From the NCBI GenBank assembly GCA_934098485.1, contig CAKOOH010000002.1, forward strand, positions 1 to 64,000: 64,000 nucleotides of DNA, given 5' to 3'. Position numbers and translations under genes: made by a program. Within the stretch, counting starts at the first letter, position 1; every line of letters starts with the position of its first letter. Shown here one piece after another: positions 8,656-17,346 of the stretch. A model generated the notes under the pieces. That model was not told where the DNA came from and did no database searches. It saw only the letters and a list, made by a program, of their open reading frames with translations. The stretch is from an uncultured Bacilli bacterium (GTDB taxonomy: Bacteria > Bacillota_I > Bacilli_A > RF39 > UBA660).

Positions 8656-9555
8656 TTATTGTGCAATTGGGAATTTAATCGGTCCCATATGCTCATAACC
8701 TTCTACTTTAATATCTTTACAATCTTTAGAATTATCAAATTTAAAAAAGTCATTTATTTCTGGATTAATCCATAACTTAGGTGCTGGAATATCTTCATTA
8801 GTTTCAAATCTTTGAATTTGTTCTTTAATGCCATCAACCTGATTAACATAAATGTGTGCATCCTTAATGCTCCAATCTATTGTTCCCGGCTTCAACCCTG
8901 TAACTTTAGCAATTAAAGATAATAACGTTGCATACTGAGTTACATTAAATGGTAGTCCTAAAGGTACATCACAACTTCTTTGATGAACCCATAAATTTAA
9001 ATAACCGTCGGTAACATCCCATTCACTAGACCATACACATGATGGAAGCACTGCTGTATCTAAATAGTCATTTTGCCATAAACTCATTACCATTCGTCGG
9101 TCTGTACTATTTTCTTTAATGGTTTTTATTAAATTTTGTGTCATTTGAAATTTATTTACAATATAACCATATGCGGTTCCAATTGTATGTTCATATCCTT
9201 CCGGAAATTTTTTAATAATCTCTTTTTTTACATATTTGCCGTTTTCTTTAACATTTTGTATAGCATGCCATGCTCCATCTTCAGCTATTTCCCATTCATC
9301 CCAAATATGTACATTTCTTTCTTGTAACCATCTTACATCATTACTTTGAGCCTGATATATCCAAAGCATTTCAAGTATTGCTTGTCTAAAAAATAATTGC
9401 TTTGTAGCCAGTACCGGAAATTCTTCTCTTAAATCAAAATGTAAATGATATGCTGGTATTTTTATAGTATTAATTCCGGTTCTATTTTCAACCTCTTTAC
9501 CTTCATCAAGTATTTTTTTACATAATTTTATATACTCTTTATCCCACTTAGTCAT
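8656..9555 (-). CDS. thyA: Thymidylate synthase
   Basis: 299 residues. It methylates dUMP to dTMP using methylene-tetrahydrofolate. Recognised by NRTGINTIKIPAYHLHFDL, FPVLATKQLFFRQAILEMLW, DRRMVMSLWQ, HQRSCDVPLGLPFNV and DWSIKDAHIYVNQ. The nucleophile is Cys173 in LPSCVWSSEW; the classical context is PPCH, so the usual His after the Cys is Val here, as in a divergent branch seen in some Firmicutes. It lies between glyA and folA with gaps of 8 and 4 bases, so the whole folate-dTMP cycle is co-transcribed. Confidence 0.95.
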   Translation of the reverse strand: MTKWDKEYIKLCKKILDEGKEVENRTGINTIKIPAYHLHFDLREEFPVLATKQLFFRQAILEMLWIYQAQSNDVRWLQERNVHIWDEWEIAEDGAWHAIQNVKENGKYVKKEIIKKFPEGYEHTIGTAYGYIVNKFQMTQNLIKTIKENSTDRRMVMSLWQNDYLDTAVLPSCVWSSEWDVTDGYLNLWVHQRSCDVPLGLPFNVTQYATLLSLIAKVTGLKPGTIDWSIKDAHIYVNQVDGIKEQIQRFETNEDIPAPKLWINPEINDFFKFDNSKDCKDIKVEGYEHMGPIKFPIAQ

Positions 9556-9563
9556 TACTTCAC

Positions 9564-10787
9564 CTATTTATAAATTGGATGTTTTGCTGTAAGTGATAAA
9601 ACTTCAGCTTTTAATTCTTCTAATTTTTCTTCGTTTTCTCTATTTTCTAAAGCGTTCGCTATAATATGACCAATTTCTGTAAATTCTTCTTCATTAAGTC
9701 CTCTAGTAGTCATTGCTGCACTTCCTAATCTTAACCCTGAAGTTTTAAATGGACTTTCGGTTTCATTTGGAATAGTATTTTTATTTGTTGTAATATGTAT
9801 CTTATCAAGAATTGTTTCCGCTTCTTTTCCGGTAATACCAAATTTTGATTTTACATCAATCATTAATAAATGATTATCCGTTCCCCCAGAAATTACTTTA
9901 ATACCTTCTTTTTCTAAAGAAACTGCTAAAGCTTTTGCATTTTTTACTACATTTTCAATATAAGTAGAAAATTCTGGTTCCATTGCTTCAGTAAAGCATT
10001 GTAATTTAGCCGCTATAACATGCATTAATGGTCCACCTTGAATACCTGGGAAAATCGCTTTATTAATTTTTTTAGCAATTTCCTCATCATTACATAGAAT
10101 TAATCCTCCTCTAGGTCCTCTTAAAGTTTTATGAGTTGTTGTTGTCACTACATCCGCATAAGGAATTGGAGATGGATGAGCTCCAGTTGCCACTAATCCA
10201 GCAATATGTGCCATATCAACCATTAAATATGCCCCAACTTCATCAGCGATTTCCCTAAATTTTTTAAAATCAATAATTCTTGAATAAGCACTAGCACCAG
10301 CAATAATCATTTTTGGTTTATGTTCTATTGCTAATCTTCTTACTTCTTCATAATCTATCATTTCTGTTTCTTTATCAACAGAATAACTAACAATATTATA
10401 TTCTTTTCCACTAAAATTCATTGGATGCCCATGAGTTAAATGTCCTCCATTAGATAAATCCATTCCTAAAACGGTATCACCAATTTCCAAAAGTGCTTTA
10501 TATACTGCCATATTAGCATTTGAACCTGAATGAGGTTGTACATTGGCAAATTTACATTTAAATAGTTTGCAAGCATAATCAATTGCCATATTTTCTATTT
10601 CATCAATAAATTCGCATCCTCCATAATATTTTTTCCCTGGATAACCTTCGGCATACTTATTAGTAAGTATACTTCCTTGTAGTTTCAAAATATCCTTTGA
10701 AACATAATTTTCACTCGCAATTAACTCAATATTTTCTTCTTGTCTAATTGCTTCATTTTTTAGTGCTTTTGCTAATTTTCTATTCAT
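9564..10787 (-). CDS. glyA: Serine hydroxymethyltransferase
   Basis: 407 residues, the usual length. This PLP enzyme converts serine plus tetrahydrofolate into glycine plus methylene-tetrahydrofolate, the donor used by ThyA. Motifs include NIELIASENYVS, NKYAEGYPGKKYYGG, VQPHSGSNAN, MVDMAHIAGLVATG and the PLP-lysine segment TTTTHKTLRGPRGG. A strong AGGAGG precedes the ATG. It is followed within eight bases by thyA. Confidence 0.97.
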   Translation of the reverse strand: MNRKLAKALKNEAIRQEENIELIASENYVSKDILKLQGSILTNKYAEGYPGKKYYGGCEFIDEIENMAIDYACKLFKCKFANVQPHSGSNANMAVYKALLEIGDTVLGMDLSNGGHLTHGHPMNFSGKEYNIVSYSVDKETEMIDYEEVRRLAIEHKPKMIIAGASAYSRIIDFKKFREIADEVGAYLMVDMAHIAGLVATGAHPSPIPYADVVTTTTHKTLRGPRGGLILCNDEEIAKKINKAIFPGIQGGPLMHVIAAKLQCFTEAMEPEFSTYIENVVKNAKALAVSLEKEGIKVISGGTDNHLLMIDVKSKFGITGKEAETILDKIHITTNKNTIPNETESPFKTSGLRLGSAAMTTRGLNEEEFTEIGHIIANALENRENEEKLEELKAEVLSLTAKHPIYK

Positions 10788-10819
10788 TCTACATCCTCCT
10801 CTATGTTAATAAAAAATTA

Positions 10820-11458
10820 TTAATAAATTACTCCGCCCCATTCAACAGCGACAAAACCAGTACGATTAAATGTTTCTAATTTTTGCTCTTTAATTTCCAT
10901 TTTATCATTTACTTTTTTTACATGCATTGTTACTCTAAGTAAACTATCTGGTGCTGGTTTTATAATTAATTCATTTGTTTTTTGTTTTTCATTTGTAAAT
11001 TCAAAATATACTAACGACTTATTATTCTTTTCTAATATAGGAAGCCAGTACATAATAAATTCATTTCTTTCTTTATCATTTAAACCTATTGTATTAAGTT
11101 TTTCTTCTAAAAAAGAAATCGCATCATCTTTTTCTACATAAAATCCTTCTGTAAAATCACAATTCTTCATAGCAGTTTCTTCCCAATATAACGCATAATA
11201 ATATTTACCATTTTTATCATACATATCTCCATTAGGTTTAACTAACACATTCCATGCATTATTAAATTTTGGATATGTTGTTGTAAGTAACTCTGGTTTT
11301 GCAAAAGATACTTCAACATTTGTTTCTTTTTCTGGGTACAAATATAAAACTGGTTTAGCAACTACGTTAGTTTTAATTATTGGCCATAACACTGCACTGA
11401 ATAAATATAAATTGATTAACATTAATATTATCGTAATAATCCTATATACTTTTGTCAT
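10820..11458 (-). CDS. Membrane-anchored KPVLYLYP-family protein of unknown function
   Basis: 212 residues. One N-terminal transmembrane helix (about 6-28) ends in VLWPIIKTNVV, then an extracytoplasmic beta-rich domain begins KPVLYLYPEKETNVEVSF and contains WNVLVKPNGDMYDKNGKYYYALYWE. I recognise the KPV-YLYP plus W-V-KP-G pattern as a recurrent uncharacterised bacterial family, but no function. The start overlaps the stop of the upstream small gene by four bases (ATGA), so the pair is co-translated. The membrane exit WPxIKTN is shared with the Flp-like protein at 60900-61139. Confidence 0.75.
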   Translation of the reverse strand: MTKVYRIITIILMLINLYLFSAVLWPIIKTNVVAKPVLYLYPEKETNVEVSFAKPELLTTTYPKFNNAWNVLVKPNGDMYDKNGKYYYALYWEETAMKNCDFTEGFYVEKDDAISFLEEKLNTIGLNDKERNEFIMYWLPILEKNNKSLVYFEFTNEKQKTNELIIKPAPDSLLRVTMHVKKVNDKMEIKEQKLETFNRTGFVAVEWGGVIY

Positions 11459-11721
11459 TGTTTACTCCTACTTACTTCTTTGAATGAACATTTTGTATCT
11501 TTCATCACGCCATCAGCATTTATATATTTACAAATGCAAAATGATTCATTATCTTTGCAATCACATGATACGGCTTGGCAACATAAAGTTGAACAACCAG
11601 TATGATAATTGTTTTCTTTTTTTGCTAATATAATACTATTTACCAAAAAAGCCAAAATAATAATTTGAATTACCATCATAATAAGCCAAAATAACTCTGA
11701 AACTTTTTCCTTTATTTCCAC
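11455..11721 (-). CDS. Small Cys-rich membrane protein
   Basis: 88 residues. One transmembrane helix (about 10-33) and a short extracytoplasmic tail with nine cysteines, including a CC pair and a CDC. The tail pattern (CD-C, then CICKYINADG, then K and C) resembles the tail of the small pilin-like protein at 60900-61139 (CDNC, CKCTYLDDDGN). It sits between ruvB and the KPVLYLYP protein and overlaps the latter by four bases. The cysteine spacing suggests disulphides or metal binding. Function unknown. Confidence 0.7.
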   Translation of the reverse strand: MEIKEKVSELFWLIMMVIQIIILAFLVNSIILAKKENNYHTGCSTLCCQAVSCDCKDNESFCICKYINADGVMKDTKCSFKEVSRSKQ

Positions 11722-11740
11722 TCAAACTCCTCCATATTCT

Positions 11741-12742
11741 CTAAAACAAACAACCTTGTCTTCCAATTTTCAAATGATTATAACTTTTATCAGTTGCTAT
11801 TCTTCCTCTTTGGGTTCTTTTAATAAAACCTTCTTGCATTAAATAAGGCTCTACAACATCTTCTAAAGTTGATACTTCTTCACCAATCGAAGATGCAATA
11901 GTTTCTACTCCAACCGGTCCACCATTAAATTTTGTTATTAAACTTTCTAAATACTCAATATCAATTTGATCAAGACCATATTCATCAACTTTTAATCTTT
12001 CTAATGCCGTTTTTGTTGTTTCTAAACTAATTTCTTCTTCCTCATTTACTTGAGCAAAATCTCTAACTCTCTTAAATAAACGATTGGCAATTCTTGGTGT
12101 TTTTCTACTTCTTTTTGCTAGTTCTAAAGCCGCATCATCAGAAATATTCATAGAAAGTACTCTTGAAGTTCTTTTTATAATTTCTTTAAGTTCATCAATA
12201 GAATAATAATTAAGTTTAGACACAATTCCAAAACGATCTCTTAAAGGTGCCGAAATATCTCCCGCTCTTGTTGTTGCGCCTACCAAAGTAAATGGAGGCA
12301 AATCTATTTTTATACTTCTACTAGAGCCTTCTGAGCCAACTATTATATCTAACTCAAAATCTTCCATGGCAGGATAAAGTATTTCTTCAATAAACTTGGG
12401 AATGCGATGTATTTCATCAATAAATAATACATCTCCCGGTTCTAAAGAAGAAAGAACGGCTGCTAAATCACCACTCTTTTCTAAAGCCGGTCCCGTTGTT
12501 GTTTTTATATTTGAGCCAAGTTCATTCGCAATAATATGTGCAAGTGTTGTTTTACCAAGTCCTGGTGGCCCATATAGTAATACATGATCTAAGGCTTCCT
12601 TTCTAATTTTAGCTGCTTCTACAAAAACTCTAATATTTTCTTTTACTTCATCTTGACCAATATACTCATCAAGCATACTAGGCCTAATATTTTCTTCAAA
12701 AATATCAGAATCTAACTCTTCGCTTGTTATAATTCTGTCCAT
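11741..12742 (-). CDS. ruvB: Holliday junction branch migration helicase RuvB
   Basis: 333 residues, full length. The AAA+ motor drives branch migration of Holliday junctions together with RuvA. It has the RPSMLDEYIGQDEVKENI start, Walker A YGPPGLGKTTLAHIIANE, Walker B DVLFIDEIHRI, sensor 1 VGATTRAGDISAPLRDRFGI and the C-terminal winged-helix segment GGPVGVETIASSIGEE and RTQRGRIAT. It begins seven bases after ruvA. Confidence 0.97.
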   Translation of the reverse strand: MDRIITSEELDSDIFEENIRPSMLDEYIGQDEVKENIRVFVEAAKIRKEALDHVLLYGPPGLGKTTLAHIIANELGSNIKTTTGPALEKSGDLAAVLSSLEPGDVLFIDEIHRIPKFIEEILYPAMEDFELDIIVGSEGSSRSIKIDLPPFTLVGATTRAGDISAPLRDRFGIVSKLNYYSIDELKEIIKRTSRVLSMNISDDAALELAKRSRKTPRIANRLFKRVRDFAQVNEEEEISLETTKTALERLKVDEYGLDQIDIEYLESLITKFNGGPVGVETIASSIGEEVSTLEDVVEPYLMQEGFIKRTQRGRIATDKSYNHLKIGRQGCLF

Positions 12743-12749
12743 AATTCAC

Positions 12750-13298
12750 CTACTTAAGCATTAATTTAAGTGCCTCTTTTATTTGTTCTTCTAATGATTT
12801 ATTTTTATCAACTTTTGGTAAAACTTTCTTAATATCAACCGGTTTATAGCCAAGATTTTCTAGTACTTCTACTAACTCATCATCATAAGATTTTTCCACT
12901 TCAAAATTATTAAGTTTTCCTTTTAAATCTAAAATAATTTGTCTTGCTAGTTTTTCACCGACCTTAGGAAATTTCTTTAAATAAAGAATATTCTCTCTTT
13001 CAATTGCATCTATAATTCCTGATAAAGAACCAGTTGCCAGCATTACATTCGCCGTTTTAGGTCCTAACCCTTTTACGTTAATAAGTTTTAAAAATAATTC
13101 CTTTTCTTCTAAAGTTTTAAAACCATACAAAGAATTTTCTGTTTCACTGATAAAATTATAAGTATAAACCGTATAATCTTTTCCTTCCTCATAAGAATAT
13201 GGATTAGCAACAAAAATAATATATCCTATTCCATGATTATCTATTACAATGTAATTACTAGTTACATATTTTATATTTCCAATAATATATCCGTACAT
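12750..13298 (-). CDS. ruvA: Holliday junction binding protein RuvA
   Basis: 182 residues. It forms the tetramer that holds the four-way junction for RuvB. It has an N-terminal OB-fold starting MYGYIIGNIKYV, helix-hairpin-helix motifs around INVKGLGPKTANVMLA and KFPKVGEKLARQIILDLK, and a C-terminal domain III ending in LKLMLK that contacts RuvB. It is the first gene of a run extending to folA. No ruvC is adjacent, as in other Firmicutes, which use RecU. Confidence 0.95.
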   Translation of the reverse strand: MYGYIIGNIKYVTSNYIVIDNHGIGYIIFVANPYSYEEGKDYTVYTYNFISETENSLYGFKTLEEKELFLKLINVKGLGPKTANVMLATGSLSGIIDAIERENILYLKKFPKVGEKLARQIILDLKGKLNNFEVEKSYDDELVEVLENLGYKPVDIKKVLPKVDKNKSLEEQIKEALKLMLK

Positions 13299-13406
13299 AT
13301 TTTACCACCCTACAATTAGTATATCATACATTCATGACTTTTTAATTATTAATTTATCTCATATTTATAATTATACTATAAGAACATATGTTTGTAAATG
13401 GTGTTT

Positions 13407-13437
13407 AAAAAAATATTAAGATTTTTTCTTAATATTT
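13407..13437 (-). terminator. Terminator overlapping the stop of the small membrane protein
   Basis: Arms 13411-13420 and 13428-13437 pair perfectly (10 bp), with a T run next to it on the minus strand. The TAA stop at 13416-13418 is inside the stem. Confidence 0.75.
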
Positions 13438-13610
13438 TTCTTTGTTATCATTTCTGTTGTAGTTGTTCTTATAGTTGTATTTTCTTCTATTTTTAAATCA
13501 TCACTATTAACTTGTTCATTATTAAAAATATGAATAAATAGCATAACCATTATTATAATTAATATAATTACATCTAAAACGATTAATATTATCTTTTGAT
13601 ACTTCTTCAT
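13416..13610 (-). CDS. Small single-helix membrane protein
   Basis: 64 residues from the ATG at 13608-13610: one transmembrane helix (MKKYQKIILIVLDVIILIII onward) and a polar, Thr- and Lys-rich tail. The open frame reaches back to 13652, but that start lies inside rpoC and in its terminator, so an internal Met is more likely. No strong ribosome binding site is visible for any candidate start. It sits downstream of the rpoBC terminator and has its own. Function unknown; it may not be expressed. Confidence 0.45.
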   Translation of the reverse strand: MKKYQKIILIVLDVIILIIIMVMLFIHIFNNEQVNSDDLKIEENTTIRTTTTEMITKKNIKKKS

Positions 13611-13630
13611 AATCATCAAATACATTATAT

Positions 13631-13665
13631 AAAAAAAGAAGAAACTATTCAATATTAGTTTCTTC
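13631..13665 (-). terminator. rpoBC terminator overlapping the rpoC stop
   Basis: GAAGAAACTA and TAGTTTCTTC form a 10-bp stem (13638-13647 and 13656-13665) with an 8-base loop and a T7 tail on the minus strand. The rpoC TAG at 13645-13647 is part of the stem. Confidence 0.88.
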
Positions 13666-16600
13666 CTCTTCTATTGTTTCAACATCAACATTAGCATCTT
13701 CTGTTAGATCATTATTATCTATAAATTCTTCTTCTAATACCTCACTAGGTTCATCAGATAAGAATTCTTTTTCAAGCATAATATCTATATCAGAATATTG
13801 TTTAGCACCTGTTCCTGCTGGTATTAATTTACCTAAAATAACGTTTTCTTTTAATCCTGCTAAGTGATCAACTTTACCCTTAATAGCAGCATCAGTTAAA
13901 ATTCTTGTTGTTTCTTGGAATGATGCAGCTGATAAGAATGAATCTGTTTCTAAACTTGATTTAGTTATACCTAAAATAATTGGATAACCTTTTGCTGGGT
14001 TTTTGCCTTCTAGAATAACTGGTTTATTTTTATTAGCAAATTCCCTAATTGAAACAGTTAATCCATTTACTAAGTCTGTATCACCTGAATCAGTAACACG
14101 CATTTTATTAATCATACGACTAGCAATAACTTCAACATGTTTATCAGCAATATCAACACCTTGTGATTTATATACTTTTTGAATTTCTTTTAAAATATAT
14201 TCTTGTGTTGTAATTGGATCGGTAACTGCTAATAATTCTTTAGGAGATATAATACCTTCAGTAAGTTTATCACCAGCATTAACTAAAGAATTAAGTTCTA
14301 CTCTTAGTTTAGCACCATAATTAGTTACATGTTCTCTTGATTCTACGTCATTTGTAACAGTAATTTTCCATTTACCATTGGCATCATCAATCTTAGTAAC
14401 TTTACCAGTAAGTTCTGAAATAGTAGCTTTTCCTTTTGGAGTTCTCGCTTCAAATACTTCTTCAACTCTTGGTAAACCTTGTGTAATATCTTCTTCAGAT
14501 GCTACACCACCAGCATGGAATGTACGAAGTGTAAGCTGTGTACCTGGTTCACCAATTGATTGAGCAGCCATAATACCTACTGCTTCTCCTGTTTCAACTA
14601 AGTTACCAGTTGCTAAGTTATTACCATAACATTTTTGGCAAATACCATTTGCACATTTACATGTAAGTACGCTTCTAATTTCTACAGATTTAATACCCGC
14701 TTTAGCAATTTTAGATGCAATACTTTCGGTAATTGGTTCATTTTTATCAATAATAACTTCTTTAGTTTCTGGATTTATTACCTTTTTAGCAGTATATCTA
14801 CCAATTAGTCTTTCTTGCATTGATTCAATTACAGAACCATCTTTATCATCAATAAAATCACTAACAACTAAACCACTAGTGCATTTACAATCTTCTTCTT
14901 TAATAATGATATCTTGACCTACATCAACTAATCTTCTTGTTAAATATCCTGAATCGGCTGTTTTTAAAGCTGTATCGGCAGAACCTTTACGAGCACCGTG
15001 TGTATTTAAGAAGAATTCGTTTACTGAGTGTCCTTCATATAGTGAAGTTGTAATTGGAATTTCTACTGCTTCACCATTTGGTTTAGCCATTAAACCACGC
15101 ATACCAGCCATCTGAGTAAACTGATTTAATGAACCACGGGCACCAGAAGTCATCATGATGAAGATAGGATTCTTAGGGTTTTTAGCCGCTATTTCTTTAA
15201 GTTCTCCTTCAACTTGGCTTCTAACTGTATTCCATACATCTACTACAGATGTATATCTTTCTAAATCGGTAATTAAACCACGTGAGAATTGTTTATTAAT
15301 CTTATCAACTTTTTCTTGGCCAGCTTTAATAAATTCATCTTTATGTTCACTAGTCATAATATCCATAATACTAAATGTAATACCAGAAATTGTAGAATAT
15401 TTAAATCCTAAATCTTTAAGTCTATCTAGCATCATAGAAGTTTCCGTTGTTTTATATCTTTTAAATATTTGCGCAATTATTTGTTGTAAAGTTTTTTTCG
15501 CAAATGCTGGAGTAATAGGCATTTCACTAACAGCTTTCTTAATATCTGTTCCCATTTCTAAGAAATATTTACTTGGCGTAAATCCTTCAATATTATCTTT
15601 AGATGGTTCATTAATATATGGATAACTATCAGGAAGTATTTCATTAAATATTAACTTACCAGCTGTTGTTACCAAATATTTATCTTTAACATCATCTGTA
15701 AATATTTTATATTTAAATGATGATACCGGCAAGACTATTCTAGTATGTAAAGTTATTTCTCTTCTTTCGTAAGCCATTATTGCTTCGTTAGAGTTTTTAT
15801 AAACCTTGCCTTCGTTATCTTCTCCGGCATATTCTAATGTAATATAGTAGTTACCTAAAACCATATCTTGTGATGGTGTAACGATTGGTTTACCATCTGA
15901 TGGTTTTAAGATATTATTAGCACCAAGCATTAATATTCTTGCTTCGGCTTTTGCTTCTTCTGAAAGTGGAACGTGTACAGCCATTTGGTCACCATCGAAA
16001 TCGGCATTAAATGCAGCACATACTAATGGATGTAATCTAATAGCTTTACCACCAACTAGCTTAGGTTCAAATGCTTGAATACCAAGTCTATGTAAGGTTG
16101 GTGCACGGTTAAGCATTACTGGATATTCAGTAATGACATCTTCTACAACATCCCAAACACAATCATCTTTATTATCAATAAGTTTTTTAGCGCCCTTAAT
16201 ATTATGAGCAAGGCCTCTTTCTACTAACCCATTAATAACGTGTGGTTTAAATAATTCTAAAGCCATATCTTTAGGAAGACCACATTCATACATTTTTAAT
16301 GATGGTCCAACTACGATAACAGAACGTCCAGAATAGTCAACTCTCTTACCTAATAAGTTTTGACGGAAACGACCTTGTTTACCTTTAAGCATACTTGATA
16401 AAGATTTAAGTGGTCTATTTCCTGCTCCAGATATACTTCTTCCTCTTCTACCATTATCAAATAATGTATCAACAGCTTCTTGAAGCATACGTTTTTCATT
16501 TTGAACAATAATTGATGGAGCACCTAATTCAAGTAATTTCTTTAAACGATTATTACGGTTAATAATACGACGATATAAATCATTTAAATCACTTGTCGCA

Positions 16601-17346
16601 AATCTACCACCATCAAGTTGAATCATTGGTCTTAATTCTGGTGGAATTACCGGAATTACATCAAGAACCATCCATTCTGGTTTATTACCAGAAGATTGAA
16701 ATGCTACTAAACAATCTAATCTCTTAACTAAACGAATACGTTTTTGACCAGTAGCGCCATCTAATTCTTTTCTTAATGCTTCGATTTCTTTATCTACATC
16801 AACTTCTTTTAGTAGTTTCTTAATTGCTTCCGCACCCATACCTACTTCAAAAGTATTTCCGTATTTTTCATAATATGCACGGTATTCTTTATCAGATAAT
16901 GTCTGCTTCTTTTCAAGTGGGGCATTACCTGGATTAATTACTACATAACTTACGAAATATAGTACTTCTTCAAGTTCTCTTGGTGACATATCTAAAACTA
17001 ATCCCATTTTAGATGGTACACCCTTAAAGAACCAAATGTGAGAGCAAGGAGCAGCAAGTTCAATATGTCCCATTCTTTCTCTACGTACTTTAGAACGAGT
17101 AACTTCTACTCCACATCTATCACATACTACATTTTTATATCTTAATCTTTTATACTTACCACACGAACACTCAAAATCTTTTGTTGGTCCAAAGATTTTT
17201 TCACAAAATAAGCCATCTCTTTCAGGTTTTAATGTACGATAATTTATTGTTTCTGGTTTTTTAACTTCACCATAACTCCAACTTCTTATCTTTTCAGGGC
17301 TAGCAATAGAAATTCTTATTCCTTTAATATTATTAACTTCTAACAT
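13645..17346 (-). CDS. rpoC: RNA polymerase subunit beta-prime
   Basis: 1233 residues. It is the largest catalytic subunit of RNA polymerase. The N-terminal zinc finger is CSCGKYKRLRYKNVVCDRCG, the clamp and bridge regions are present, and the absolutely conserved metal-binding loop NADFDGDQMAVH is at about residues 445-456. A second zinc site is CKCTSG and later CKCANGICQKCYG; the trigger loop region includes MAAQSIGEPGTQLTLRTFH. The C-terminus ends in an acidic stretch (ETIEEEETNIE). The ATG overlaps the rpoB stop by one base (TAATG), implying 1:1 coupled translation. Confidence 0.98.
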   Translation of the reverse strand: MLEVNNIKGIRISIASPEKIRSWSYGEVKKPETINYRTLKPERDGLFCEKIFGPTKDFECSCGKYKRLRYKNVVCDRCGVEVTRSKVRRERMGHIELAAPCSHIWFFKGVPSKMGLVLDMSPRELEEVLYFVSYVVINPGNAPLEKKQTLSDKEYRAYYEKYGNTFEVGMGAEAIKKLLKEVDVDKEIEALRKELDGATGQKRIRLVKRLDCLVAFQSSGNKPEWMVLDVIPVIPPELRPMIQLDGGRFATSDLNDLYRRIINRNNRLKKLLELGAPSIIVQNEKRMLQEAVDTLFDNGRRGRSISGAGNRPLKSLSSMLKGKQGRFRQNLLGKRVDYSGRSVIVVGPSLKMYECGLPKDMALELFKPHVINGLVERGLAHNIKGAKKLIDNKDDCVWDVVEDVITEYPVMLNRAPTLHRLGIQAFEPKLVGGKAIRLHPLVCAAFNADFDGDQMAVHVPLSEEAKAEARILMLGANNILKPSDGKPIVTPSQDMVLGNYYITLEYAGEDNEGKVYKNSNEAIMAYERREITLHTRIVLPVSSFKYKIFTDDVKDKYLVTTAGKLIFNEILPDSYPYINEPSKDNIEGFTPSKYFLEMGTDIKKAVSEMPITPAFAKKTLQQIIAQIFKRYKTTETSMMLDRLKDLGFKYSTISGITFSIMDIMTSEHKDEFIKAGQEKVDKINKQFSRGLITDLERYTSVVDVWNTVRSQVEGELKEIAAKNPKNPIFIMMTSGARGSLNQFTQMAGMRGLMAKPNGEAVEIPITTSLYEGHSVNEFFLNTHGARKGSADTALKTADSGYLTRRLVDVGQDIIIKEEDCKCTSGLVVSDFIDDKDGSVIESMQERLIGRYTAKKVINPETKEVIIDKNEPITESIASKIAKAGIKSVEIRSVLTCKCANGICQKCYGNNLATGNLVETGEAVGIMAAQSIGEPGTQLTLRTFHAGGVASEEDITQGLPRVEEVFEARTPKGKATISELTGKVTKIDDANGKWKITVTNDVESREHVTNYGAKLRVELNSLVNAGDKLTEGIISPKELLAVTDPITTQEYILKEIQKVYKSQGVDIADKHVEVIASRMINKMRVTDSGDTDLVNGLTVSIREFANKNKPVILEGKNPAKGYPIILGITKSSLETDSFLSAASFQETTRILTDAAIKGKVDHLAGLKENVILGKLIPAGTGAKQYSDIDIMLEKEFLSDEPSEVLEEEFIDNNDLTEDANVDVETIEEEETNIE

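Noticed and set aside
13611..13652. Longer start for the small protein after rpoC
   Set aside because: This start lies within the rpoC terminator stem and overlaps rpoC; an internal Met was preferred.
14378..15625. Plus-strand open frames inside rpoC
   Set aside because: They are antisense shadows of a conserved gene with no ribosome binding sites; the same applies to other plus-strand frames within genes at 392-2194, 9136, 12396, 22191, 25603, 27783, 28638, 38697, 45899, 51653, 56864, 59473, 61188 and 63582.
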